A DNA stretch of 64,000 bases from Sphingobium sp. KCTC 72723 (GCF_014280435.1 NZ_CP060388.1:2294001-2358000), one strand, 5' to 3'. Counted from the first letter of the stretch, positions 45,805 to 56,170 are shown. Program-made: numbers and translations. Notes: generated by a model from the letters alone, not told the origin.

Positions 45805-46719
45805 ATGAGCCAGGAATCCCGCTTCCTCACCTTGCTGCGCCTGCTGGCGCATGATCCCGCCGCGCAGGGGTTGCGCGATGATGTCGCGGTCCTGCCCGTG
45901 GGCGATACCCGCCTCATCCTGACCAGCGATACGATGGTGGAGGGGGTGCATTACCTGCCCACCGATCCGCCCGCCGACATCGGTTGGAAACTCGCGGCGG
46001 TGAACCTGTCGGATCTCGCGGCCAAGGGCGCGCGCCCGGTCGGCTGCCTGCTCAACTATGCGCTGTCGGGCGACGATGGCTGGGACGCGGCCTTCCTCGA
46101 AGGGTTGGGCGACGCGCTCGACCGGCACGCCATGCCGCTGCTGGGCGGCGACACGGTGCGGATGCCCGGCGACAGCGCCCGCAGCTACAGCCTGACCGCC
46201 ATCGGGCAAGCGACCGGCCCCGTCCCCACCCGATCAGGCGCGCAGCCCGGCGACCGGCTCTATGTCACTGGTCCGGTCGGCGACGCAGGCATCGGCCTTG
46301 CCCTTGCCCGTGCCGATCCCGCCGCAACCGGCCCGCTGGTCGATGCCTATCGCCGCCCGCGCCCGCGCCTGACCGAAGGCGCTTTGCTCGCCCCCCTGGC
46401 CAGCGCGATGATGGACATATCGGACGGCCTGCTGATTGATGCGCAGCGCATGGCACAGGCCAGCGGCGTCGCCATCACCATCGACCATATCCCGCTATCC
46501 CCCGCACTGGAAAAAGCGCGCGGGGCCAGCACCGCCGTTCAGATCGCCGCCGCCCGCGCGGGCGACGATTATGAACTGCTTTTCACCCTGCCCCGTGGCA
46601 CCACGCCCCCCCTCCGCGCCATTCCCGTGGGCCATGTGGCGGAAGGCGCGGGCCTCACCCTGATGATCGACGGCGCGGTCGTCCCGCTGCCCGACCGGCT
46701 CGGCTGGGAACATGGCTGA
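45805..46719 (+). CDS. thiL: Thiamine-monophosphate kinase
   Basis: ThiL phosphorylates thiamine monophosphate to the active diphosphate. The 304-residue protein has the typical SDTMVEGVHYLP and the metal-binding LLGGDTVR region, with DISDGLLIDA in the second half. A Gly-rich AGDDYELLFTLP segment near the C-terminus is conserved. The start at 45805 follows GGAG. It is transcribed in the same direction as nusB but across a repeat-filled gap. It converges on a membrane protein gene. Confidence 0.93.
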   Translation: MSQESRFLTLLRLLAHDPAAQGLRDDVAVLPVGDTRLILTSDTMVEGVHYLPTDPPADIGWKLAAVNLSDLAAKGARPVGCLLNYALSGDDGWDAAFLEGLGDALDRHAMPLLGGDTVRMPGDSARSYSLTAIGQATGPVPTRSGAQPGDRLYVTGPVGDAGIGLALARADPAATGPLVDAYRRPRPRLTEGALLAPLASAMMDISDGLLIDAQRMAQASGVAITIDHIPLSPALEKARGASTAVQIAAARAGDDYELLFTLPRGTTPPLRAIPVGHVAEGAGLTLMIDGAVVPLPDRLGWEHG

Positions 46720-46723
46720 CGGA

Positions 46724-47521
46724 TCAGCGCCCCGGAAAGGGCGGAAATTCCAGCGGCGGTCGCGCTGCGCCGGGCGTCCCGCGCGTGACGGCAGCATATA
46801 GCGCCAGCCCCGGCCCGCTGAACGCCACTGCGCCCATCGCCACTTGCGTCGCCAGCATCACGCCTGCGCCCCACCACCATGCGCGATGCACCACCCCGGT
46901 GCGCCGCTTATCGGCGATCATCCCCGCCAGCGGGAACAGCATCACCGCTGCAAATACGCCCCACGCCGCCCAGGGAATCATCAACGGCATGGGCAACAGC
47001 CGCCCCCAGGCTGGTCCGGTCAGCACCGCCATCGCGCAGAACAGCAAGCGGCGGTGCCAGTCGGTTCGCCGTCGCAACCTGATCGCCGCCGTGACCAGCC
47101 CGCCGAACGCCAGCACCGATAGGCTGTTCATGAACAGGAAAAAGGCCGGCTGAAAGAAAAACGGCGTCGTCCCCCGTCGCACCATCATCACCGTGGTTGC
47201 AATCCCCACCAGCACGATCACCACCGCCCAGCCTGCGCCGATCCAGCCGAGCCGCCGGTGCAGGGCAATCGACCCGCCCGCCACCAACGCGGATTGCAGC
47301 ACATAAAAGGCCGTCCAGCCGAAAAATATCAATGCATGGGAGTGAACGGTCCATGGCGCGACAAAGCTGGATCGCCCCATCGCCAGTTGCAGCGAAAAAC
47401 CTGCGACATTGATGAGCGCCATGATGATCGCCATCGTCAGAAAGAAACGATCGTCGCGCGCTATGGACAAGGGCATATAGGCAGTCGCCACGATCATTCC
47501 CCCCACATCGTTCGCGGCCAC
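46724..47521 (-). CDS. Multi-pass membrane protein, DUF2306-like
   Basis: A 265-residue membrane protein with seven hydrophobic helices. The segment HSHALIFFGWTAFYVLQSAL, followed by LHRRLGWIGAGWAVVIVLVG and WHRRLLFCAMAVLTGPAWGR, recalls the DUF2306 family of unknown function. Histidines in two helices are notable. The start is uncertain: GTG at 47521 gives 265 residues, and ATG at 47497 gives 257. It converges on thiL with a four-base gap and diverges from hppA. Confidence 0.65.
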   Translation of the reverse strand: MAANDVGGMIVATAYMPLSIARDDRFFLTMAIIMALINVAGFSLQLAMGRSSFVAPWTVHSHALIFFGWTAFYVLQSALVAGGSIALHRRLGWIGAGWAVVIVLVGIATTVMMVRRGTTPFFFQPAFFLFMNSLSVLAFGGLVTAAIRLRRRTDWHRRLLFCAMAVLTGPAWGRLLPMPLMIPWAAWGVFAAVMLFPLAGMIADKRRTGVVHRAWWWGAGVMLATQVAMGAVAFSGPGLALYAAVTRGTPGAARPPLEFPPFPGR

Positions 47522-47573
47522 TCTATACTGTGCGCAACCCCGCTACAACGCAGCGGGACACCGAACATCCACC

Positions 47574-47601
47574 TTGACGCGCGCCTTCCACTCTGTAGCT
47601 T
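47574..47601 (+). promoter_or_regulatory. Possible promoter of hppA
   Basis: TTGACG (47574-47579) and TAGCTT (47596-47601), separated by 16 bases, could be -35 and -10 boxes. They lie about 180 bases before the hppA start, in the gap that it shares with the divergent membrane gene. The assignment is weak. Confidence 0.3.
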
Positions 47602-47778
47602 CGTTCCACCCTATTCTCAGCCCGGTTGGACCGCTTATGTGCGCGTGCCTGATGCTGATTGACGCGGTGCCTTATGTCGGATCATCCCTGTCCGGCCGCC
47701 CGCTCCTGCGCCCTTCGTCTGTCCGTCATTCCCTGCGGAGCAGCCGATGAAAGCCATAACAGGGGGAGAGGAACGCAA

Positions 47779-49905
47779 ATGCAGATTGTCCATATCGCCA
47801 TAGGGTGCGGCCTGCTGGCCATACTCTACGGCCTTTTCACCAGCCGACAGGTGCTGCGGCAACCGGCGGGCAACGCCACCATGCAGGAAATCGCAGGCGC
47901 CATTCAGGAAGGGGCAAAGGCCTATCTGGCCCGCCAATATAGCACCATCGCCGTCGTCGGCGTCGTCATGGCGGTGCTGGTCGCCTTCTTCCTTGGCCTT
48001 ACATCGGCCATCGGCTTCCTGATCGGGGCGATCCTGTCGGGCGCGGCCGGGTTCATCGGCATGAACATTTCCGTGCGCGCCAATGTCCGCACCGCCGAAG
48101 CCTGTCGCGGCACGCTGCAAAGCGGGCTGACGGTGGCGTTCCGCGCTGGCGCGATCACAGGTATGCTCGTGGCGGGCCTCGCCCTGCTCGCGATCAGCGT
48201 CTTTTTCTGGTATCTGACCGGACCCGCAGGCTATGCGCCCGACGACCGGCTGGTGATCGACAGCCTCGTCGCGCTGGCATTCGGCGCATCGCTCATCTCC
48301 ATCTTCGCGCGCCTTGGCGGCGGCATCTTTACCAAGGCGGCCGATGTCGGCGCGGACCTGGTGGGGAAGGTGGAGGCTGGCATCCCGGAGGACGACCCTC
48401 GCAACCCCGCCGTCATCGCCGACAATGTCGGCGATAATGTCGGCGATTGCGCGGGCATGGCCGCCGACCTGTTCGAAACCTATGTCGTCACCGTCGGCGC
48501 GACCATGGTGCTGACCGCCCTGCTCGTGACCGGGGTGGACAATGCCTTCCTGATGCAGCTCATGGCGCTCCCGCTCGCGGTTGGCGGCATCTGCATCATC
48601 ACCTCGATCATCGGCACCTATATGGTGCGGCTGGGCGCCAGCCAGTCGATCATGGGCGCACTCTACAAGGGCTTCTGGACCACGGCCTTGCTCTCCATTC
48701 CCGCCATATATTATGTCTGTGCGCAGGTATTGGGCGACATGAACGCGGTGTTCGGCGCGGACCTTGACGGGGTTGGCGGCTATACCGGCATGGCGCTGTT
48801 CTGGTCGATGATGGTCGGCCTGGCCGTCACTGGCCTGCTGGTGGTCATCACCGAATATTATACCGGGACCAATTACCGCCCGGTCCGCAGCATCGCGAAA
48901 GCGTCTGAAACCGGCCATGGCACCAACGTCATTCAGGGGCTGGCGATCAGCCTGGAATCGACCGCGCTGCCTACGCTGGTGATCGTCGTCGGCATCATCG
49001 TCGCGCACCAGCTGGCGGGCCTGATCGGCATCGCCTTTGCTGCCACTGCCATGCTGGCAATTGCGGGGATGGTCGTGGCACTGGACGCTTATGGCCCGGT
49101 GACGGACAATGCAGGTGGCATCGCCGAAATGGCGCATCTCGACGACAGCGTCCGCGTCAAAACCGATGCGCTCGACGCCGTGGGCAACACGACCAAGGCC
49201 GTGACGAAGGGCTATGCCATCGGCTCTGCGGGGCTTGCCGCGCTCGTGCTGTTCGGCGCGTATACGGAGGATCTGAAATTCTACAACGCCGCGCTCGGCC
49301 TGACCGAGCCAGTCGATTTCAGCCTTTCCAACCCCTATGTCATCGTCGGCCTGCTGCTCGGCGCATTGCTGCCCTATCTGTTCGGGGCGATGGGCATGAC
49401 GGCGGTGGGCCGTGCGGCGGGCGATGTGGTGAAGGACGTGCGCGCACAGTTTGCGGAAAACAAGGGCATCATGGATGGCACCAGCAAGCCCGATTATGCC
49501 CGCACGGTCGACCTGGTGACGAAGGCCGCGATCAAGGAAATGATCGTCCCCTCGCTCCTCCCCGTCCTCGCCCCGATCTTCGTCTATTTCGCGATCGCGG
49601 CCGTGGCGGGCGTCTCCAACGGATTTTCCGCTTTGGGCGCGCTGCTGCTGGGCGTCATCGTCTCCGGGCTTTTCGTGGCCATTTCCATGACCAGCGGCGG
49701 CGGCGCATGGGACAATGCGAAAAAATATATCGAGGACGGTCATCATGGCGGCAAAGGCAGCGACGCCCATAAGGCTGCGGTGACCGGCGACACGGTGGGC
49801 GATCCCTACAAGGACACCGCCGGGCCAGCGGTCAACCCGATGATCAAGATCACCAACATCGTCGCCCTGTTGCTGCTCGCGGCACTGGCACATGGCGCGG
49901 CGTAA
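47779..49905 (+). CDS. hppA: Membrane H+-translocating pyrophosphatase, K+-independent type
   Basis: HppA hydrolyses pyrophosphate and pumps protons across the membrane. The 708-residue protein has about 16 membrane helices and the pyrophosphate site [20 protein letters not shown], together with [13 protein letters not shown] just before. The motif [10 protein letters not shown] has a lysine at the position that is Ala in K+-dependent enzymes, so it should be K+-independent. The ATG at 47779 follows GGGGAGAGGA. It is followed by a hairpin and the S9 peptidase gene. Confidence 0.95.
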   Translation: MQIVHIAIGCGLLAILYGLFTSRQVLRQPAGNATMQEIAGAIQEGAKAYLARQYSTIAVVGVVMAVLVAFFLGLTSAIGFLIGAILSGAAGFIGMNISVRANVRTAEACRGTLQSGLTVAFRAGAITGMLVAGLALLAISVFFWYLTGPAGYAPDDRLVIDSLVALAFGASLISIFARLGGGIFTKAADVGADLVGKVEAGIPEDDPRNPAVIADNVGDNVGDCAGMAADLFETYVVTVGATMVLTALLVTGVDNAFLMQLMALPLAVGGICIITSIIGTYMVRLGASQSIMGALYKGFWTTALLSIPAIYYVCAQVLGDMNAVFGADLDGVGGYTGMALFWSMMVGLAVTGLLVVITEYYTGTNYRPVRSIAKASETGHGTNVIQGLAISLESTALPTLVIVVGIIVAHQLAGLIGIAFAATAMLAIAGMVVALDAYGPVTDNAGGIAEMAHLDDSVRVKTDALDAVGNTTKAVTKGYAIGSAGLAALVLFGAYTEDLKFYNAALGLTEPVDFSLSNPYVIVGLLLGALLPYLFGAMGMTAVGRAAGDVVKDVRAQFAENKGIMDGTSKPDYARTVDLVTKAAIKEMIVPSLLPVLAPIFVYFAIAAVAGVSNGFSALGALLLGVIVSGLFVAISMTSGGGAWDNAKKYIEDGHHGGKGSDAHKAAVTGDTVGDPYKDTAGPAVNPMIKITNIVALLLLAALAHGAA

Positions 49906-49941
49906 GGGCTTGATCATCTTCCTGAAAAAACGATAATCCCG

Positions 49942-49977
49942 GTTCGACCCCGCCCCGTCCATGCGGCGGGGTCGAAC
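49942..49977 (+). terminator. Hairpin downstream of hppA
   Basis: A 12-bp stem GTTCGACCCCGC / GCGGGGTCGAAC with a 12-base loop, 37 bases after the hppA stop. It lacks a T run, so it may be an incomplete terminator. It also sits directly before the peptidase ribosome-binding site. Confidence 0.55.
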
Positions 49978-49991
49978 ATCGGGGGGAATGC

Positions 49992-51971
49992 ATGAAGGCC
50001 GTTTTCGCGTCATTGTCCGCTATTGCGCTGGCTCTTGCCTCGCCCGCTGCCGCCCAACCTGCCGCCCCGACGCCTGCTCCGGCCCCGGCCCCAGCCCCAG
50101 CCCCAACCCCAGCATGGACGATCAAGGATTTCGCCGCCCTGCCGATGATGGAGCGCCCCGCTCTGTCACCCGATGGCCTGCACATCGCCAGCCGCGCGGC
50201 AGTCAATGGTGCGCAGATGCTGGTGATCGCCGATGTGCAGGAAGGGCCGAACCGCCTGCGCCTGCTGCCGATGGGCGAAAACGACCTCAACTGGTGGAAA
50301 TGGGTCAATGACGACTGGCTGATCGCGGGCATCGGCAACGAAACCAATGTGCAGGGGATGCCCTGGTATCTCAGCCGCGTCGTCAGCGTGAAACGCGACG
50401 GCAGCAAGATCAACATATTGGCCAAGAATGTCGCCGCGCAAAGCGCCGACGACGTCATCTGGGTCGCCCGCGACGGGTCGCCCCGCATCCTCCTGTCCTA
50501 CCAGACGTCGATCTATTATACCGATCCCGGTTTCTGGCCCAAGGTGGATGAAATCGACATCACCAACGGGCGGATGCACAGCGTCATCGCCCCGCGCCAG
50601 CATGTGCGCGGATGGTATGCCGATGCGGGCGGCACCGTCCGCATGGGGGTGGGCTATAATGACGCCACCCGCACCGCCAAACTGCTTTACCGCCCCGACG
50701 CCCGCGCCTCCTTCCGCACCGTCGATCGCGCCAATCGCCGCAACGACGAATCGCTGGTGGTGCCTTTGCTGTTCACTGCCGACCCGTCCAGGGCCATCGC
50801 CAGCGACGACCGCGATGGCACCGACGCGCTCTACGACCTCAATCTCGCCACGCTCGAACTGGGGCAGAAACTGTTTTCCGCGCCCGGTTTCGATCTGGGC
50901 GGGATAGAGGAGGACGCCAGCGGCACTGGCCTAACCGGGGTGCGCTACACGGCGGACGCCCCTGCGGTCCACTGGTTCGATCCCGGCCTCGCCAAGGTGC
51001 AGGCCGACATCGACAAGGCGGTGGGCGACCGGCGTGCGCGCATCATCTCCACCAGCCGCGACAATCAGCGCATGATCGTCCATGTCGGCACCCCGGACCA
51101 GCCGGGCGTCTATTATTATTACGATACCGCCGCAGGCGCGATGAGCGTGCTGTCGCGGGCCAGCGACCGTTTCGGTGGCAAGACCCGCCTGTCGCCTGTA
51201 AAAACCATCCGCTACAAGGCACGCGACGGGCTGGACATCGCCGCCGTGCTGACCGTGCCTGCAGGGCGAGAGGCCAAGGATCTGCCCTTCATCCTGATGC
51301 CCCATGGCGGCCCCTTCGCCCGCGACAGCGAAACCTGGGACTGGTGGGTCCAGTTTCTCGCCTGGCGCGGCTATGCCGTGCTGCAACCCAATTATCGCGG
51401 ATCGTCGGGCTATGGCACCGCCTTTGCCGAAAAGGGCGAGGGGCAATGGGGGCTGTCGATGCAGGACGACCTGAACGACGCCGTGGACTGGGCCGTCAAG
51501 CAGGGCATTGCCGACCCAAAGCGCGTCTGCATCGTCGGCGCATCCTATGGCGGCTATGCCGCGATGCGCGCGGCCCAGCGCGACGGCGGCAAATATCGCT
51601 GCGCCGTCTCCTATGCCGGGGTATCCGACCTGTCGGCAATGATGCGCTATGACAGCCGCTTCCTCAACCATGGCACCCGCCGCGACTGGATGAAGCAACA
51701 GGCGCCCGATTTCGCCGCCGTCTCCCCGGTCAATTTCGCCGCGCAATTTTCCACCCCCATCCTGCTGATGCACGGCAAGAAGGACCGCCGCGTGCAAGTG
51801 GCCCAGTCGCGCGAAATGGCCGAAAAGCTGAAAAGCGCAGGCAAGGCGGAAGGGCGCGACTATATCTATGTCGAACAGCCGCTCGCCGACCATTTCTTCT
51901 CACGCGAAGCTGATCGCGTGGAGTTTCTGGAGCGGCTGGACACCTTCCTCAAGGCGCATAATCCGGCATAA
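49992..51971 (+). CDS. S9 family prolyl oligopeptidase-like peptidase (exported)
   Basis: A 659-residue exported serine peptidase. The N-terminus is a signal peptide (KAVFASLSAIALALASPAAA) followed by an Ala/Pro repeat stretch. The middle is a beta-propeller-like part. The alpha/beta-hydrolase domain has the nucleophile in GASYGGYAAM (Ser518), the acidic residue in LMHGKKDRRVQ, and the catalytic His in LADHFF. It is an acylaminoacyl- or dipeptidyl-peptidase type; substrate not determined. The ATG follows GGGGGG by three bases. Confidence 0.9.
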   Translation: MKAVFASLSAIALALASPAAAQPAAPTPAPAPAPAPAPTPAWTIKDFAALPMMERPALSPDGLHIASRAAVNGAQMLVIADVQEGPNRLRLLPMGENDLNWWKWVNDDWLIAGIGNETNVQGMPWYLSRVVSVKRDGSKINILAKNVAAQSADDVIWVARDGSPRILLSYQTSIYYTDPGFWPKVDEIDITNGRMHSVIAPRQHVRGWYADAGGTVRMGVGYNDATRTAKLLYRPDARASFRTVDRANRRNDESLVVPLLFTADPSRAIASDDRDGTDALYDLNLATLELGQKLFSAPGFDLGGIEEDASGTGLTGVRYTADAPAVHWFDPGLAKVQADIDKAVGDRRARIISTSRDNQRMIVHVGTPDQPGVYYYYDTAAGAMSVLSRASDRFGGKTRLSPVKTIRYKARDGLDIAAVLTVPAGREAKDLPFILMPHGGPFARDSETWDWWVQFLAWRGYAVLQPNYRGSSGYGTAFAEKGEGQWGLSMQDDLNDAVDWAVKQGIADPKRVCIVGASYGGYAAMRAAQRDGGKYRCAVSYAGVSDLSAMMRYDSRFLNHGTRRDWMKQQAPDFAAVSPVNFAAQFSTPILLMHGKKDRRVQVAQSREMAEKLKSAGKAEGRDYIYVEQPLADHFFSREADRVEFLERLDTFLKAHNPA

Positions 51972-52077
51972 ATCAAACAAAGTTTCATCCAATTACAGTC
52001 CATTACCGCCAAGACCCTGCTTGGCTCCGACCGCATCAGCAGCCACCGTCCCCCCATAACAAAGGGGGAACGGAGCA

Positions 52078-52569
52078 ATGCGTCTTAGCTGGCCGGAAAT
52101 ACGGGCGAACGCGGCGCATTTCGCGACCGAATGGCGCGACAAGGGCTATGAAAAGGGCCAGACGCACAGTTTCTACGACGAATTTTTCCGCATCTTCGGC
52201 GTCCCGCGCAAACAGGTGGCGGTGTATGAACAGCGGGTAAGGGCGCTCGATCCGGGGCGGTCGAACGGCTTTATCGACCTGTTCTGGCCCGGCACGCTGA
52301 TCGTCGAACAGAAAAGCATGGGCCGCGACCTGACCCGCGCCATGACCCAGGCGCTCGATTATTATGACTGGCTGCCCGAAAGCCAGCGCCCCCGCCACAT
52401 GATGGTGTGCGATTTCCAGCGCTTCGAACTGCTCGATCTGGAAACCCGGCGCGAATGGCGCTTCCCGCTGACCGACCTCAAACGCCATGTCGAAGCATTC
52501 GGCTTCATTCTGGGCGTCCAGCCGCGCCTGTTCCGTAACCAGTCGCCGGTCAACCGCAAGGCGTCCTAA
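52078..52569 (+). CDS. N-terminal nuclease part of a Type IIL-like restriction-modification protein (cut by a stop codon)
   Basis: A 163-residue protein corresponding to the N-terminal part of MmeI-like single-chain restriction-modification enzymes. The PD-(D/E)xK nuclease core is visible as FIDLFWPG (Asp67), then VEQK (Glu77-Gln-Lys79). In homologues as recalled this region continues directly into the methylase part. Here a TAA at 52567-52569 ends it, and the next reading frame, in the same phase, begins three bases later. The expected join (KAAE-LMGRLH) is replaced by KAS-stop-LMGRLH, consistent with a Glu codon changed to TAA. The stop may abolish the linked nuclease activity. Confidence 0.75.
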   Translation: MRLSWPEIRANAAHFATEWRDKGYEKGQTHSFYDEFFRIFGVPRKQVAVYEQRVRALDPGRSNGFIDLFWPGTLIVEQKSMGRDLTRAMTQALDYYDWLPESQRPRHMMVCDFQRFELLDLETRREWRFPLTDLKRHVEAFGFILGVQPRLFRNQSPVNRKAS

Positions 52570-52572
52570 CTG

Positions 52573-54837
52573 ATGGGCCGCCTGCACAATGCACTCGCGG
52601 CCGATGGTTATACGGGCCATGATCTGGAACGGTTGCTGGTGCGCCTGCTGTTCATCCTGTTCGCCGACGACACTGGCATTTTCGAGCGCAAGGACCAGTT
52701 TCTCACTTTCCTCGAACAGCGCACCAGCGCCGACGGGCGTGACCTTGGCCGCTGGCTGGGCGAATTGTTCCAGACGCTCGATACCCCGCCCGACCGGCGG
52801 CAACAGGGGCTGGACCCAGATCTGGCCGAATTTCCCTATATCAACGGCGAATTGTTCCGCGAACGCATCGCCATGCCGTCCTTCGACCATGCCATGCGCA
52901 CCATGTTGCTGGACGCCAGCATGTTCCACTGGGGCGACGTGTCCCCGGCCATTTTCGGCTCCCTGTTCGAAAGCGTGATCGACAGCGTCACCCGGCGGCG
53001 GCAGGGCGCGCATTACACGCCCGAACAGGCGATCCTCAAAGTCATCGAACCCCTGTTTCTGGACGATCTGCGCGCCGAATTTGCCCGCGCCAAAGGGCTG
53101 CGGTCGGGCCGGGCCCGCGCCGTGCGCGCGCTGCATGACCGGCTGGGGACGCTTGCCTTCCTCGACCCGGCCTGCGGGGCGGGCAATTTCCTCGTCGTCG
53201 CCTATCGCGAATTGCGCGAACTGGAACGGGAGATTTTGAAGGAACTGCTCACCGCCGACGGCAGGGTCGAACTGGTAATGGATGTCGCCGCCCTCTCCAA
53301 ACTCGATGTCGACCGCTTCTTCGGCATCGAAGTGGACGAATTTCCCGCTATGATCGCGCAGGTCGCCTTGTGGATGACCGACCATATCGCCAATACCCGG
53401 CTGGCCGAGGATTTCGGCCAGCATTATGCCCGCATCCCGCTGGTCAAAGCCCCCGGCATCCGCCACGCCGACGCGCTGGAGATCGACTGGAACGATGTCG
53501 TTCCGGCGGAGCGATGCACCCATATATTGGGCAATCCGCCCTTCGTCGGCGCGAAATTCCAAACCCCGCAACAGCGCGCACAGGTGCGACGGCTGGCCGA
53601 CCTGCCCGGCAGCGGCGGCACGCTCGATTATGTCGCGGCATGGTTCATCAAGGCGGCGCGCTATGGCGCGGGCGGCGACACCCGCATCGCCTTCGTCTCC
53701 ACCAATTCCATCATCCAGGGCGAACAGGTGGCCCAGCTATGGCCGATCCTGTTTCGCGCAGGCGCGGAAATCGCCTTCGCCCATCGCCCCTTCGTCTGGC
53801 CGGGCCGTGCGGCGGTGCATTGCGTCATCATCGGACTGTGCGCGCGCGGCGCGGAAGGGCCACAAAAACGCCTGTTCAGCTATGCCGACGCGAAGGGCGA
53901 ACCGACCGAAACCCGCCATGGCGCGCTGACCGCCTATCTGTTCGACGCGGGCCAGGCCGACCGCCATCTGGTGGTGAAAGAAGAAAGCCGCCCGATCAAC
54001 GGCGCACGGCGGCTGCTCACCGGATCGAAGCCACTTGATGGCGGCTTTCTTGTCCTCGACGCGCAGGATCGCGCAATGCTTCTGGAAGCCGAGCCGGAGG
54101 CAGACGCACTTCTCCGCCCCTATCAGGGGGCGCATGAATTCATCAATGGCTATGTCCGTTGGGTGATTACGGCGTTCAACGCCTCTCCAGACCGATTGCG
54201 CAAATTGCCCATGATACGGCAGCGCCTTGCCAATGTGCGTGACTGGCGACGGGCCAGCAACAGCCGCACGACCAGCGCTCTCGCCGACACACCCGCGCAA
54301 TGGCACGTCACTGTCATGCCGGATGCGCCCTATCTGGTCATTCCCAACACGTCCTCGGAAAGGCGCGACTATATCCCCATTGGCTGGGTGAACGCACCAA
54401 TCATCCCCAATCAGAAATTGCGGGTTTTACTGGACGCCACGCTCTGGGAATTTGGCCTGCTGACCAGCCGGATGCACATGGCTTGGATGCGCCAGATCAG
54501 CGGCCGGATGAAGAGCGACTACATGTATTCCGTCGGCGTCGTCTACAACACATTCCCCTGGCCCGAAGCCGCCGACCCGCAGCGCGCCACCATCGAATCG
54601 CTGGCGCAGGCCGTGCTGGACGCCCGCGCCCTGCCGCAGAACGCCACCTCGTCGCTCGCCGATCTTTATGATCCCGACACCATGCCCGCGCCCCTGCGCC
54701 GCGCCCATCGCGATCTCGATCATGCGGTGGAACGACTCTATCGCAAAGCCCCCTTCGCGTCCGACCGCGAACGGGTGGAACATTTGTTCACCCTCTACCA
54801 GCACATGATCGCCCCGCTGAATGGCAAGCAACGGTAA
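52573..54837 (+). CDS. N6-adenine DNA methyltransferase with helical and target-recognition regions
   Basis: A 754-residue methylase body of an MmeI-like (YeeA-like) protein. A helical connector (LERLLVRLLFILFADDTGIF) precedes the SAM-binding motif LDPACGAGNFLV (DPACGAGN at residues 198-205), and the catalytic motif NPPF is at residues 321-324. The C-terminal third is a likely target-recognition region and has less biased base composition. There is no strong ribosome-binding site at ATG 52573; translation could come by reinitiation after the stop at 52569. Alone it may act as an orphan methyltransferase. It lies between the S9 peptidase and bioF, with AT-rich DNA after it. Confidence 0.85.
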   Translation: MGRLHNALAADGYTGHDLERLLVRLLFILFADDTGIFERKDQFLTFLEQRTSADGRDLGRWLGELFQTLDTPPDRRQQGLDPDLAEFPYINGELFRERIAMPSFDHAMRTMLLDASMFHWGDVSPAIFGSLFESVIDSVTRRRQGAHYTPEQAILKVIEPLFLDDLRAEFARAKGLRSGRARAVRALHDRLGTLAFLDPACGAGNFLVVAYRELRELEREILKELLTADGRVELVMDVAALSKLDVDRFFGIEVDEFPAMIAQVALWMTDHIANTRLAEDFGQHYARIPLVKAPGIRHADALEIDWNDVVPAERCTHILGNPPFVGAKFQTPQQRAQVRRLADLPGSGGTLDYVAAWFIKAARYGAGGDTRIAFVSTNSIIQGEQVAQLWPILFRAGAEIAFAHRPFVWPGRAAVHCVIIGLCARGAEGPQKRLFSYADAKGEPTETRHGALTAYLFDAGQADRHLVVKEESRPINGARRLLTGSKPLDGGFLVLDAQDRAMLLEAEPEADALLRPYQGAHEFINGYVRWVITAFNASPDRLRKLPMIRQRLANVRDWRRASNSRTTSALADTPAQWHVTVMPDAPYLVIPNTSSERRDYIPIGWVNAPIIPNQKLRVLLDATLWEFGLLTSRMHMAWMRQISGRMKSDYMYSVGVVYNTFPWPEAADPQRATIESLAQAVLDARALPQNATSSLADLYDPDTMPAPLRRAHRDLDHAVERLYRKAPFASDRERVEHLFTLYQHMIAPLNGKQR

Positions 54838-54863
54838 CGCCTTGCGCTTCCCTGAACAAAATA

Positions 54864-54885
54864 GTTTAAATTCAGTATATTAAAC
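54864..54885. promoter_or_regulatory. AT-rich inverted repeat before bioF
   Basis: GTTTAA (54864-54869) and TTAAAC (54880-54885), spaced by 10 bases, lie in an AT-rich gap of about 200 bases before the biotin genes. It could be a biotin-operator or a mark of the upstream integration. No known consensus was matched. Confidence 0.35.
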
Positions 54886-55045
54886 CAATCACGCACCGCT
54901 TTCGCCGCTCCCTCTGACCACACCTATGAACGCGGCAAACCTTTGCTTATAACCTGCTATGGTCGTTATGGGCGAACTTAGTCATGTTCCGCTTTTACCC
55001 CCTCCCATCTTGCCCCCCATCCCGCCCGCGCCTATAGCCCCGCCC

Positions 55046-56170
55046 ATGACTGCTGAACCCTTGGCCAGGCAGCTTGCCGCGCTGGAAGCGCGCGGGCGGC
55101 TGCGGCATCTGATCCCCCGCGCCGGGCGCGATTTCGCCTCCAACGACTATCTCGGCCTCGCTGGCGATCCCATGATCGCGCAGGCCGTGTCCGACGCAAT
55201 TGCGCGCGGCGTGCCAGTGGGGTCGGGCGGATCGCGCCTGCTGCGCGGCAATGCCCCCGAACATGAAGGGCTGGAGGCAAAGGCCGCCGCCTTCTTCCGC
55301 ACCCAGGCCGCTTTGTTCGTCGCCAACGGCTTCGTCGGCAATCTGGCGCTGTTCGCCACCCTGCCCCAGCGCGGCGACCTGATCGTCGCGGACGAACTGA
55401 TCCACGCCAGCGCCCATGACGGCTTCCGCATGAGCAAGGCGACGACCGTGTTCGCCCGCCATAACGACGTGCAGAGCTTTGCCGACCTGATCGCCGGTTT
55501 CCGCAAGGAAGGGGGCAAGGGCCGCATCTGGATCGCGGTCGAAACGCTTTACTCAATGGACGGCGACCTTGCCCCGCTGGCCGATCTCGCCAAGCTGGCC
55601 GCCACCCATGGCGCGATGCTGGTGCTGGACGAAGCGCATGGCACCGGCGTGTTCGGTCCGGGCGGACGCGGGCTTTCGGCGGGTCTGGACGGACTGCACA
55701 ATGTCATCACGCTGCACACCTGCGGCAAGGCGATGGGGACCGAAGGCGCGCTGATCTGCGCCCCGCGCCTCGTCATCGACTATCTCATCAACCGCGCCCG
55801 CGCCTTCATCTTCTCGACCGCACCGTCGCCGCTGATGGCCGTCGCCGCCTCCGCCGCGCTCGACCGGATAGAGGATGCCAGCGACCTGCGCGACCGGCTC
55901 AAGACGCTGCGGCAGGACGCGGCCGAAGCGATCTGCGCCCCGCTCGGCCTGCCCACCCCCCGCAGTCAGATCGTCCCGGTCCTGTTGGGAGAGGACAAGC
56001 GCGCCATGGCCGTCGCTGCCGCCTTGCAGGAGGCCGGGTTCGACGTGCGCGGCATCCGCCCGCCCACCGTCCCGCCCGGCACCAGCCGCCTGCGCATCTC
56101 GCTCACGCTCAACGTCGGGCGCGTCGATGTCGCCGCGCTGGGCCGGGAATTGCAGCGGATCGTCAAATGA
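55046..56170 (+). CDS. bioF: 8-amino-7-oxononanoate synthase
   Basis: BioF condenses pimeloyl-CoA or -ACP with alanine, the first ring-forming step toward biotin. The 374-residue PLP enzyme shows DFASNDYLGLAGDP, GSGGSRLLRGN, VLDEAHGTGVFG with the PLP-ring Asp, and HTCGKAMGTEGA with the Schiff-base lysine. The start at 55046 was chosen because the upstream extension is proline-rich and lacks similarity. The stop overlaps bioD as ATGA. Confidence 0.94.
   Translation: MTAEPLARQLAALEARGRLRHLIPRAGRDFASNDYLGLAGDPMIAQAVSDAIARGVPVGSGGSRLLRGNAPEHEGLEAKAAAFFRTQAALFVANGFVGNLALFATLPQRGDLIVADELIHASAHDGFRMSKATTVFARHNDVQSFADLIAGFRKEGGKGRIWIAVETLYSMDGDLAPLADLAKLAATHGAMLVLDEAHGTGVFGPGGRGLSAGLDGLHNVITLHTCGKAMGTEGALICAPRLVIDYLINRARAFIFSTAPSPLMAVAASAALDRIEDASDLRDRLKTLRQDAAEAICAPLGLPTPRSQIVPVLLGEDKRAMAVAAALQEAGFDVRGIRPPTVPPGTSRLRISLTLNVGRVDVAALGRELQRIVK

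Noticed and set aside
47635..50013. A 792-codon minus-strand frame opposite hppA
   Set aside because: It is the antisense shadow of hppA, with low-complexity charged residues and no recognisable motif.
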